Origin: Gp6-AA40 sp050742535
GTDB lineage: Bacteria; Acidobacteriota; Vicinamibacteria; Vicinamibacterales; UBA2999
NCBI GenBank assembly: GCA_050742535.1
Contig: JBOGIQ010000001.1
Span: 6,067-70,066 of the forward strand
DNA length: 64,000 bases
Direction of reading: 5' to 3'
Of the stretch, positions 42,708-50,451 are shown in pieces. The notes below the pieces were generated by a model. That model was not told the origin of the DNA. It searched no databases and saw only the letters and a program-made list of their open reading frames with translations. The stretch's first letter is position 1. Each line of letters begins with the position of its first letter. A program made the position numbers and the translations under genes.

Positions 42708-43050
42708 TCGCACCGACCGCGCAGCCTGTTCGCACCGACCGCGAAGTCCCTTCGCACCGCCCCGGCGCAGCCTCTTCGCACCGACCGCGAAGCCCGTTCG
42801 CACCAACCCGGCGCAGCCTCCTCGCACCGACCGCGAAGCCCAATCGCACCGACCCGGCGCAGCCTCCTCGCACCGACCGCGAAGCCCAATCGCACCAACC
42901 CGGCGCAGCCTCCTCGCACCGACCGCGAAGTCCAATCGCACCAACCCGGCGCAGCCTCCTCGCACCGACCGCGAAGTCGCGTTCGCACCGACCCCGGCGC
43001 AGCCTCCTCGCACCGCCCCGCGTCAGCTTGCTCGCACCTCCCGGTGCAAC
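42708..43050. repeat. TCGCACC repeat array, rightward orientation, 15 units
   Basis: Fifteen head-to-tail units, alternating a 22-bp type (TCGCACCGACCGCGAAGCCC) and a 24-bp type (TCGCACCAACCCGGCGCAGC), so the higher-order period is 46 bp. There are no unique spacers. Its right end supplies the stop and last codons of the nrtD-like gene. Confidence 0.92.
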
Positions 43051-43877
43051 ACCGTGTCGAGCGCACTCGCCCGCGATTGATGTGCGTGGTGATCCAGGAA
43101 ATCAATGACACGCCGCCGGCACGCCTGATACTCCGGATGCGCGAGCACTGCCGCGCGAACCCGGGGACGGGGGAAGGGCACCCGCAGCACCTCGCCGACG
43201 GTCGCTTCCGGACCATCCGTCATCAGGATCAGCCGATCGGCGAGGTAGAGCGCCTCGTCGATGTCGTGCGTCACCATCAGCACGGTCGTTCTGAAGCCCT
43301 GCCGACGCCCGGACGAGGCCGGGTCCCAGATACGCAGCAGCAGATCCTGAAGCTCGAACCGCGTGAGCGAGTCGAGCTGCGAGAACGGCTCGTCGAGCAG
43401 CAGAAAGCGCGGCTCGACGGCAAGCGCCCGCGCCAGCGAGACGCACTGCTGCGTGCCGAGCGAGAGCTGTGTCGGCAGTTGCGCGGCTGCGTCGCTGACG
43501 CCAACGAGCTCCAGATATTCATCCGCGGCGGCCGCCGCCTCGCGCCGCGTGCGCGGCGTGAGCCCCTGTGAGGCAGCGATCTGGACGTTCTGCCGCGCCG
43601 TGAGCCACGGCAGCAGGCATGGCGCCTGGAAGACGATTGCACGCTCGGGCCCGGGCCCGGTGACTTCCTTGCCGTCGATGACGACTCCGCCAAGCGTCGC
43701 CCGATCGAGCCCGGCCACGATGGACAGGACGGTCGACTTGCCGCACCCGGAGTGGCCGAGAATGGCGACGAACTCGCCCGCCTCCACCATCGCGTTGACA
43801 TCTTTGACGGCGATGAACGGTCCGTCGGGCGTCGGAAAGACGCGGCTTAGTCCGGTGAGTTCGAGTGGCGGAATCAA
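43023..43877 (-). CDS. nrtD: ABC transporter ATPase of nitrate system, NrtD-like
   Basis: 284-residue ABC ATPase: Walker A GHSGCGKST near 40-48, Q-loop VFQAPCLLPWLT, Walker B RFLLLDEP, switch histidine TVLMVTHDIDEAL. The signature is degenerate (LSLGTQQ for LSGGQQ). ATPases of nitrate/sulfonate/taurine importers are alike; neighbours decide for nitrate. The C-terminus is inside the repeat array. It overlaps the other ATPase gene by four bases, suggesting an NrtC-NrtD heterodimer. Confidence 0.82.
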   Translation of the reverse strand: MIPPLELTGLSRVFPTPDGPFIAVKDVNAMVEAGEFVAILGHSGCGKSTVLSIVAGLDRATLGGVVIDGKEVTGPGPERAIVFQAPCLLPWLTARQNVQIAASQGLTPRTRREAAAAADEYLELVGVSDAAAQLPTQLSLGTQQCVSLARALAVEPRFLLLDEPFSQLDSLTRFELQDLLLRIWDPASSGRRQGFRTTVLMVTHDIDEALYLADRLILMTDGPEATVGEVLRVPFPRPRVRAAVLAHPEYQACRRRVIDFLDHHAHQSRASALDTVLHREVRAS

Positions 43878-44746
43878 CGGACTTCCTCCGCGATGGTTCG
43901 CAGCTCTCCCGGCCCGATCGTGGCGCGGACATGGTCACGTCCGCGAGGCGAGCCTGGCAAGGCTCGCCCCACGACGGCCTCTGTCAACGTCGCGATGACA
44001 TGTGTCCGTACCTGCGCTGCGGCGTCGTCATAGACGAGCTGCGCAGCACTCCTTGGCCGCGGAAGCGGGACCTCGATGGGCGTGCCCAGCGTGGCGGGCG
44101 GGCCGGGCAGGATGGGCACGATCCTGTCGGACAGCAGGATGGCTTCGTCCACGCTGTTCGTAATCATCACCGTCGTCACGCGCCCGTCGCCCTCGCCGCA
44201 GAGGCGCGCCAGCTCGCCCTGGAGCGACTCGCGGGTGAGGGCGTCGAGCGCACCGAGCGGCTCGTCGAGAAACATGACCCGCGGTTCGGTGGCCAGCGCC
44301 CTCGCGATTGCCACGCGCTGACGCATGCCGCCCGACAGCTGTCGTGGACGACGCGCGATCGCATTGCCGAGCCCGACTTTCTCGAGCGTCCGCAGCGCAC
44401 GCGTCCGCTGCTCGTCGCGCGACAGTTCCGGAAACGCGGCGCCAACCGCGAGCCGGACATTGTCGAGCGCCGTCAGCCAGGGCAGCAGCGAATAGTTCTG
44501 GAACACGAACGCCGCGTCGCGGCGGATCTCCGTCAGCGGCTCGCCGCCGATGTGGATCGTTCCCGTGTCGGGCGCGGTCAGCCCGGCCAGCATGCTCAGG
44601 AGCGTCGATTTACCGCTGCCCATCGCGCCGACAATGGCGACGAACTCGCCCTGCTCGACGGCAAGCGATACGTTCTGCAGCACGTGTCGTGTGCCGCCCT
44701 TCGAGGAAAACGACTTCGAAACCCCGGTCACCTCGATGAACGGCAT
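43874..44746 (-). CDS. nrtC: ABC transporter ATPase of nitrate system, NrtC/D-like
   Basis: 290-residue ATPase with canonical motifs: GAMGSGKST, VFQNYSLLPWLTALDNVRL, LSGGMRQRVAIARALATEP, MFLDEPLGALDALTRE, TNSVDEAILLSD (switch residue Asn rather than His). The family's long NrtA-like regulatory domain of cyanobacterial NrtC is missing. The C-terminal 25 residues are encoded by a three-hairpin element (43917-43976). Start ATG 44746 overlaps the permease stop. Confidence 0.85.
   Translation of the reverse strand: MPFIEVTGVSKSFSSKGGTRHVLQNVSLAVEQGEFVAIVGAMGSGKSTLLSMLAGLTAPDTGTIHIGGEPLTEIRRDAAFVFQNYSLLPWLTALDNVRLAVGAAFPELSRDEQRTRALRTLEKVGLGNAIARRPRQLSGGMRQRVAIARALATEPRVMFLDEPLGALDALTRESLQGELARLCGEGDGRVTTVMITNSVDEAILLSDRIVPILPGPPATLGTPIEVPLPRPRSAAQLVYDDAAAQVRTHVIATLTEAVVGRALPGSPRGRDHVRATIGPGELRTIAEEVR
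43917..43976. repeat. Three-hairpin palindromic element in frame in nrtC
   Basis: GATCGTGG outer arm, CGCGGACA...CGTCCGCG and GGCGAGCC...GGCTCGCC hairpins, CCACGA closing arm; almost the same sequence as the pabB copy. Confidence 0.8.
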
Positions 44747-45510
44747 CACGCGGCCCGAAGCCTGGCTTCGGCCATCCCCATCAGCCGATCCAGAGCAAAG
44801 CCGACGATGCCGATGGTCAGGATCGCCAGCAGGATGTGCGCGTAGACGAGGCTGTTGTATTCCTGCCACAGGAAGCCGCCGACGCCCGGCGTTCCTGTCA
44901 GCATCTCGCTGGCAACGATGACGAGCCAGGCGATGCCGAGGCTGAGCCGATAGCCGGTGAACATGTAGGGGAGCGTCGCCGGGATGATGATCCGCGTGAA
45001 GGTCGTCAGCTTCGAGAGCCGCAGAACCCGGGCGACGTTCCAGTAGTCCTGCGGGATCGCGCGAACCCCGACCATCGTGTTGATCACCGTCGGCCACATC
45101 GAGCAGACCGCAATGGCGAAGAGCGCCGCCGGCTCGGACTTCTGGAACAGCACCAGTCCCAGCGGCAGCCAGGCCAGCGGCGAGATCGGCCGCAGAATCT
45201 GCATGATCGGATCGAACATGCGGGTCAGCGTCGACGACACGCCCAGCAGGAACCCGAGCGGCGTGGCAATCGCGATCCCCAGCAGGAAACCACGCGCCAC
45301 CCGCAGCAGGCTGTAGTAGGCGAGCCGGACGATGCCCTGATCCATCTCGCCGCGCTTCGCCAGCGGCTCGACGATGTAGATCTTGCTTTCCTCCCACGTG
45401 CGGGCGGGCGACGGGAGGTCGGGCACCGCTTTGCTTGCGCCCCACCAGACCAGGAGCGCAAGCCCGACACCGCACAACGGCAACAACATATTGACAAGAC
45501 GTCTCAGCAA
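44746..45510 (-). CDS. nrtB: ABC transporter permease, NrtB-like
   Basis: 254-residue permease with about six membrane segments. RVARGFLLGIAIATPLGFLLG, PISPLAWLPLGLVLF, and the EAA-type loop MVGVRAIPQDYWNVARVLRLS place it in the nitrate/taurine/sulfonate permease group. Nitrate is inferred from nrtA and the nearby reductases. Confidence 0.85.
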   Translation of the reverse strand: MLRRLVNMLLPLCGVGLALLVWWGASKAVPDLPSPARTWEESKIYIVEPLAKRGEMDQGIVRLAYYSLLRVARGFLLGIAIATPLGFLLGVSSTLTRMFDPIMQILRPISPLAWLPLGLVLFQKSEPAALFAIAVCSMWPTVINTMVGVRAIPQDYWNVARVLRLSKLTTFTRIIIPATLPYMFTGYRLSLGIAWLVIVASEMLTGTPGVGGFLWQEYNSLVYAHILLAILTIGIVGFALDRLMGMAEARLRAA

Positions 45511-45532
45511 ACAGCCTCCGTTTTCTCAACTA

Positions 45533-45592
45533 CCCAGGCAACCCAGGCAACCCAGGCAACCCAGGCAACCCAGGCAACCCAGCTACCCAGCC
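45533..45592. repeat. CCCAGGCAA 9-bp tandem repeat
   Basis: Five perfect units then degenerate CCCAGCTACCCAG, between nrtA and nrtB. The nrtA stop codon (CTA at 45583-45585) lies in it. Confidence 0.85.
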
Positions 45593-46824
45593 ACGCTGTG
45601 AATCGGGAACGACTTTGCGTACTTCTCAGGATCCCTGCCGTCGAACACGCCGTCGAAGAGCGTGATTTTCTGTTCCTCGGCGACGCTGACCTTGACGCCG
45701 AGCTCTTTCATCGCCTCGAGGTACATGTCCGGACGCATCACGCGCTTCGGAATGGCGTTGTAATCCGGCGCGCCCTTCGTGAAGCCCCATCGCCGCAGCT
45801 GTGTCAGCCACCACTTCCCGTAGATCTGATGCGGGTAGTTGGTGTTGCGCTGCGAATAGATCATGTAGAACGGGTCCTGTTCGGAGCGGCCGTCGCCGTA
45901 GTCGTACTTGCCCATCAAGCGCTCGAGGATGATGGCCGGCGGGCAATTGATGTAGGTCGGCCGCGCGATCACCTCGGCAAACTTCGGCCGGTTTTCCATC
46001 TTGTCGAGATCGACGCTGGCCAGGTGCAGCGCTTTCAACACCGCCTTCACCGCTTTGGGGTTCTTCGTGGCGAAGTCCTCCGTGAACGCGCAGACCTTTT
46101 CCGGGTGGTCCTTCCACATCTGCTGTGTCGTGACGGCGGTGAAGCCGATGCCGTCCTCGATGGCGCGGTTGTTCCACGGCTCGCCGACGCAGAAGCCGTC
46201 CATCTTGTCGACCTTCATGTTCGCCACCATCTGCGCGGGCGGGATGGTGATCAGGCTGACGTCCTTGTCCGGATGAATCCCTCCCGAGGCGAGCCAGTAG
46301 CGGATCCACATCGCGTGGGTTCCCGGCGGGAAGGTCATCGCAAACGTCAGCGGCTCGCCGCTTGCCTTCGCTTTGTCGGCCAATGGCTTTATCTGCGCGG
46401 GTTGTCTGACGCCCGCCTGTTTGAGCTTGTTGTTCAGCGTGATGGCCTGGCCGTTCCGGTTCAGCACCCACGGAATCACCATCGGCTTCACCGGCGAGCC
46501 GGCCAGCCCCATCGTCGAGGCGATGGGCATGCCGATCAGCATGTGCGTCGCGTGGTTCTCGCCGAGCGAGAGCTTGTCGCGGATCACCGCCCACGATGCT
46601 TCCTTGGAGATCGTCGAGTCGATGCCGAACTTCTTGAAGTAGCCGAGCTCGTGCGCCATGACAATCGGTGCGCAGTCGGTGAGGGCGATCATCCCGAACC
46701 GCATCGCTTTGACTTCGGGCGAATCGTCCGCGTAGACGGAGCCGACCCACCCGGCAGGCAGCCCCGACATGAGCGTGGCAGCGGAACTGACGCCTGCCGC
46801 TTTGATAAACGTTCGTCTCTTCAT
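45583..46824 (-). CDS. nrtA: Nitrate ABC transporter substrate-binding protein, NrtA-like
   Basis: 413 residues. A Tat-like leader (KRRTFIKAAGVSSAATLM) precedes an NrtA/CmpA fold: MRFGMIALTDCAPIVMAHELGYF, ISKEASWAVIRDKLSLGENHATHML, GFCVGEPWNNRAIEDGIG, PEKVCAFTEDF. These are diagnostic of nitrate or bicarbonate binders; the neighbours favour nitrate. The stop is in a 9-bp repeat. The start lies three bases after the porin stop. Confidence 0.92.
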   Translation of the reverse strand: MKRRTFIKAAGVSSAATLMSGLPAGWVGSVYADDSPEVKAMRFGMIALTDCAPIVMAHELGYFKKFGIDSTISKEASWAVIRDKLSLGENHATHMLIGMPIASTMGLAGSPVKPMVIPWVLNRNGQAITLNNKLKQAGVRQPAQIKPLADKAKASGEPLTFAMTFPPGTHAMWIRYWLASGGIHPDKDVSLITIPPAQMVANMKVDKMDGFCVGEPWNNRAIEDGIGFTAVTTQQMWKDHPEKVCAFTEDFATKNPKAVKAVLKALHLASVDLDKMENRPKFAEVIARPTYINCPPAIILERLMGKYDYGDGRSEQDPFYMIYSQRNTNYPHQIYGKWWLTQLRRWGFTKGAPDYNAIPKRVMRPDMYLEAMKELGVKVSVAEEQKITLFDGVFDGRDPEKYAKSFPIHSVAG

Positions 46825-46827
46825 CGA

Positions 46828-48189
46828 CTATTTCTCCGCAAGGAATACGTACGTGAGCATCACGTAGGGGTGGCTGTACGACGCGCCGGGCGTCGCTTCC
46901 TTCAGGAACCCGCCAGGGACGATGTGGGCGTACCCGGCCGCGGCCTGAAGCTGTGGCGTCAGCGCGCGGCTGACCTGGAAGTCGATCTCCTGGCCAACGT
47001 GTCGGTCGGCGGCGCCGGTTGCGACCCGCGCGAGCACCGCGCTGCCGGCGTTGTAGATGGCGTCGTTCGCCTCCGCCAGCCACCACGAGTGGTAATTGGT
47101 CGTGAACGGCAGCCCTTTCAGCGGCGTGATTTCGAATCCCGCCCGGGCGTGATGCACGTTCTTCCACCCGATCTGATCGGCGAGGCCGTACTTATCGTGA
47201 GGCGTCGGATACAGCTGGTCGAACGTGCCGCGGACGTTGTCGGCCGGGTCCTCGTCGCCCGACGCGAAGTTGTATTCGCCGGTCAGTTTCACCGCGCCCG
47301 GGCCGGGGAGCGATTCGCGCAGCTGCCAGTGACCGGCCCACGCGCTGAGGTCATCCGTCCCGAGAGAGCCGCGCTGCAGCGCCATTTCCACGCCGTAGTC
47401 GAGGCGCGCAGGGAGCTTCCCGGCGACCCGAACGCCGGTGGTCGTCTGCGTCAGTGTGCCGAGTCCGCCTGCTTCCGCGCGCAGGTTCACGTCGCGCTTG
47501 AACAGAACGTAGGGCTCGACCGTGGCGCCAGGAATCAGCTTCGCGGTTGTGCCGTAGACGCCTGCGAACCGGTTGCCATTACCGCTCTTGTCGAACTCGC
47601 CGTCGAGGATGCGCACGACGGACGCGGCGAAGACATCGACGGCGAAGGTTTTCGTTCGAACGGTGGTTTTGACACCGTCGAACGTGCGGGCGGCGTTGAG
47701 CCAGCTGACGTGACCGATCAGGCGCTGTTCGCCGTAGACGAGTTCCTGCCGTCCGGCACGGACTGTAACCGGACCCGTTGACGAGCCCACGTCCGCGAAA
47801 CCCATTCGCAGATCGATCGGCGCCTTGAACGGGGCTCCAGTCGGGCCCACTGTTTTCTTCGTGACGCGCGCGTCCTGCACCTGCGCTTGGAAGCTCAGTT
47901 GCTTCGACGGCGTCACGGTCGCGTTCAGACGCAGGCGGCTCAGCCAGTAGAGATCCTCACGCGTGGAGTTGAAGCCGAGCCCGTCGAATCCTTCGAGACG
48001 CTCGCGAAACTCGCCGCGCAGACGGAACCACTGAGGAAGAAGCTCGTTGGCGCGATTGAGGACGGGAGGTTTTGCGGCGACGCCTGGCGGTGCGGGTGCA
48101 GGCGGCTGCTGGGCGGCGGCGTTCAGCGGAACTGCGATGGATACGACAGTCAGACAGGCGCGGATCGCGCGGAGAGATCGATGGACCAT
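46828..48189 (-). CDS. Alginate-export-type outer-membrane porin
   Basis: 453 residues. ATG 48189 follows AAGGAG at five bases. A signal peptide (ACLTVVSIAVPLNAAAQ) leads to a beta barrel of the alginate_exp family: RLRGEFRERLEGF, DLYWLSRLRLNATVTP, GRQELVYGEQRLIG and the final strand YVMLTYVFLAEK ending near an aromatic. It is the first gene of the nrt operon, so it probably passes nitrate or small anions through the outer membrane. Similar porins are often beside nitrate uptake genes. Confidence 0.88.
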   Translation of the reverse strand: MVHRSLRAIRACLTVVSIAVPLNAAAQQPPAPAPPGVAAKPPVLNRANELLPQWFRLRGEFRERLEGFDGLGFNSTREDLYWLSRLRLNATVTPSKQLSFQAQVQDARVTKKTVGPTGAPFKAPIDLRMGFADVGSSTGPVTVRAGRQELVYGEQRLIGHVSWLNAARTFDGVKTTVRTKTFAVDVFAASVVRILDGEFDKSGNGNRFAGVYGTTAKLIPGATVEPYVLFKRDVNLRAEAGGLGTLTQTTTGVRVAGKLPARLDYGVEMALQRGSLGTDDLSAWAGHWQLRESLPGPGAVKLTGEYNFASGDEDPADNVRGTFDQLYPTPHDKYGLADQIGWKNVHHARAGFEITPLKGLPFTTNYHSWWLAEANDAIYNAGSAVLARVATGAADRHVGQEIDFQVSRALTPQLQAAAGYAHIVPGGFLKEATPGASYSHPYVMLTYVFLAEK

Positions 48190-48789
48190 GACGCTCCTTC
48201 TGTGTGCGATCGCACCGGCGCGGGTGGCGCGACGGTGGACCACCATGAGTGCGCCGAACGGGGCGCCGCAGTGAGGGCGTCATGGCCTCAAGAGTCGAAC
48301 GGGGATTCGTGCGGCGACGAAGCCGCGCCAGATCGACGAGCAAACGCTGTTCCGATGAAATCTGTGCGCAAAACGACGCGTCGCGGAATGGAGAGCAACA
48401 ACTCCGTGGCTATGTCCACGCGTTTTCAACATTTATGTCGGGTGTATCCGCCAGGCGTGCGCTCGACCGGCTCCGGACGATCCGCGCGTCGAGCGCGGGG
48501 CCTTGTCAGCGTGATTCTTCGGCAACGGAATCATTCAAATATGTCGGCGCGATCGCGGTGAACCACACAAACGTCTGGCCTCACCCTATTGCTCTCCGCG
48601 CCGCGGGTGTGTATCTTCGTTGTCGTGATGCGCGCCCGGACGCGCGCATCGATGACCTGCAGGCCCCGCCGCCTCTGTGACTTCCGCGTGTGGCTTCCGG
48701 CTTAAGCCGGAAGCTGCGAAAGGTGCGGAAGCGACGAGTTCAACGCTCCCAGTCGAGCCAGAGCTGTTTCTCCGACTGTTGGGGGCGCT
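48190..48789. other. Divergent control region between nitrate uptake and reduction operons
   Basis: 600 bases between the porin start (-) and the reductase subunit (+). It should hold both promoters. Visible features: a GCTTCCGGC/GCCGGAAGC palindrome (48692-48714), a hairpin AGTCG 48751-48755 with CGACT 48773-48777 extended by CGCTCCC/GGGGGCG, and a short frame 48677-48844 from GTG. The hairpin is a candidate for leader control by the ANTAR protein, but its loop does not obviously match the ANTAR hexaloop pattern. Confidence 0.45.
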
Positions 48790-50451
48790 GTGCCTTTACC
48801 GCTTCTCGAACGAGCCACACCCGACGGCCTCACATTTGCGTTAACGAAACGCAGTGCGGGTGCAAGCGCCCGGCATCTGAATCGCGCCGATATCAGCACT
48901 CCGCCTGCGTTGCGTCGCCGCTACGGCGAGACGCCCGCCGACGGCGGGCTCATGCCGACGCGAGCGCCGTCGGCGGGCGAGCAGTACCGCTTCCACTTCG
49001 ACATGACGAAGTGCATCGGTTGCAAGTGCTGCGTGGTGGCGTGCAACGAGCAGAACGGAAACCCGGCGGCAATCAACTGGCGGCGTGTTGGCGAGATCGA
49101 AGGCGGATGGTTCCCGAATACCACGCGCTCATATCTGTCGATGGGATGCAACCACTGTGTCGAGCCGTCGTGTCTCGAGGGCTGCCCGGTGGATGCCTAC
49201 AGCAAGGATCCGGTGACCGGCATCGTGCGCCACAGCGCGGATGCGTGCATCGGCTGTCAGTACTGCACCTGGAACTGCTCGTATGGGGTGCCGCAATACA
49301 ACGCCGATCGTGGCGTCGTCGGCAAGTGCGACATGTGCCACGGCCGCCTTTCGCTTGGCCAGGCTCCGGCCTGTGTCAGCGCGTGTCCTGAGGGCGCCAT
49401 CGCCATCGAGATCGTCAACATCGACGAGTGGCGGACCGCTGTGGTGGCAACGGACGTCCCCGAGCCCAGTCGAGGAATCACGTTCGCCGGCCTGCCCATC
49501 GCTGACGGCAGTCTGTCCACCACGCGAATCACCATGCCGGCGGACCTCGCGCCCAACACCAAGCCGCGCGATATCACCCACGTCAGGCCCGAACATCCGC
49601 ACTGGCCGCTGGTGGTGATGACCGTGCTGACGCAGCTGTCGGTGGGCGCGTTCACGACGATCTGGCTGCTCCAGCTCGTTGGCGCCTCGTCGGGGCTCGG
49701 CGTCGCGGCGATGGCTTCTCTGCTCGTGGGCGCGCTCGCGTTGAACGCCTCGACGCTCCATCTCGGTCGTCCCGTGCATGCCTACCGTGCGCTGCGGATG
49801 TGGCGGCGATCGTGGCTCAGCCGCGAAGTGCTTCTCTTCACGAGTTTCTCCCTCGTGGCCGGACTCTACGCAGCGCTGCTCTGGTTCGGTGGTGGCACCC
49901 CTGAAGGGGTGCCCTACGTGACGGGTGGCATGAGCGGGCGGCTGACAACAGCAGTGGGAGCGCTCACCGTTGCTCTCGGCATTGCGGGCGTCACCGCAAG
50001 CGCATGCATCTATCGCGTTCCATCACGTCCGGCCTGGAATACCCGCTACACGCTGCTCCAGTTCAACCTGACGGGTGCGCTGCTCGGCCCGCTGTTCGCG
50101 ATGGCTGTTGGTGTTGGTGATCACCAGTGGCTCGCGATTGCAGCGGCGACGATGGCCGGCGCCCAGTTCGTGCTCCTGGCCGTCCGCTTCCTGCGTTGCA
50201 TTGCATCGGACAGCCTCGAGCTGAAAGGAACGGCCCGGCTGCTCTCTACGGTATTTGCGAAGCACCTGGTCGCGCGAGGTGTCCTGCTGGCCGCCGGCGC
50301 CATTGTCCTACCCCTGATCGTCGCTCCGCCCGCGATCGCGTTGGCGTTGGCGGTGGGCGCGGAAATCCTCGGCCGCTATCTGTTCTTCGTCAGCGTCGTT
50401 CCGAAGCACATGGCGACGCCGTACGTCCCGGTGGAAGGCGAGGCCGCATGA
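48790..50451 (+). CDS. Fused DmsB-like ferredoxin and DmsC-like membrane anchor subunit
   Basis: 553 residues. Residues about 65-240 are a four-cluster ferredoxin subunit: CIGCKCCVVAC, CNHCVEPSCLEGCP, CIGCQYCTWNC, CDMCHGRL...ACVSACP. Residues about 275-550 are an eight-helix DmsC-type anchor. This couples the quinone pool to the molybdopterin subunit next door. GTG 48790 was kept; ATG 48952 is an alternative just before the cluster domain, and the first 50 residues may continue from an overlapping frame. Residues near 370 (GTPEGVPYV) are a GGCACCCC/GGGGTGCC palindrome. ATGA overlap with the reductase. Confidence 0.85.
   Translation: MPLPLLERATPDGLTFALTKRSAGASARHLNRADISTPPALRRRYGETPADGGLMPTRAPSAGEQYRFHFDMTKCIGCKCCVVACNEQNGNPAAINWRRVGEIEGGWFPNTTRSYLSMGCNHCVEPSCLEGCPVDAYSKDPVTGIVRHSADACIGCQYCTWNCSYGVPQYNADRGVVGKCDMCHGRLSLGQAPACVSACPEGAIAIEIVNIDEWRTAVVATDVPEPSRGITFAGLPIADGSLSTTRITMPADLAPNTKPRDITHVRPEHPHWPLVVMTVLTQLSVGAFTTIWLLQLVGASSGLGVAAMASLLVGALALNASTLHLGRPVHAYRALRMWRRSWLSREVLLFTSFSLVAGLYAALLWFGGGTPEGVPYVTGGMSGRLTTAVGALTVALGIAGVTASACIYRVPSRPAWNTRYTLLQFNLTGALLGPLFAMAVGVGDHQWLAIAAATMAGAQFVLLAVRFLRCIASDSLELKGTARLLSTVFAKHLVARGVLLAAGAIVLPLIVAPPAIALALAVGAEILGRYLFFVSVVPKHMATPYVPVEGEAA
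49894..49914. repeat. GGCACCCC-TGAA-GGGGTGCC palindrome in frame
   Basis: Perfect 8-bp arms read as GTPEGVP in a loop of the membrane anchor. Relatives are at 9845-9864, 31363-31382, 55492-55512 and 55519-55539. Confidence 0.75.

Noticed and set aside
42708..43050. Possible CRISPR array
   Set aside because: Units are 22-25 bp head to tail with no unique spacers and no cas genes are nearby; it is a tandem array.
42681..43571. Long + strand frame across the TCGCACC array and nrtD
   Set aside because: Its first part only translates the repeat array and its second part is the shadow of the ABC ATPase.
48249..48680. + strand open frame in the nitrate divergent region
   Set aside because: No ribosome site or domain, and the region is expected to be regulatory.
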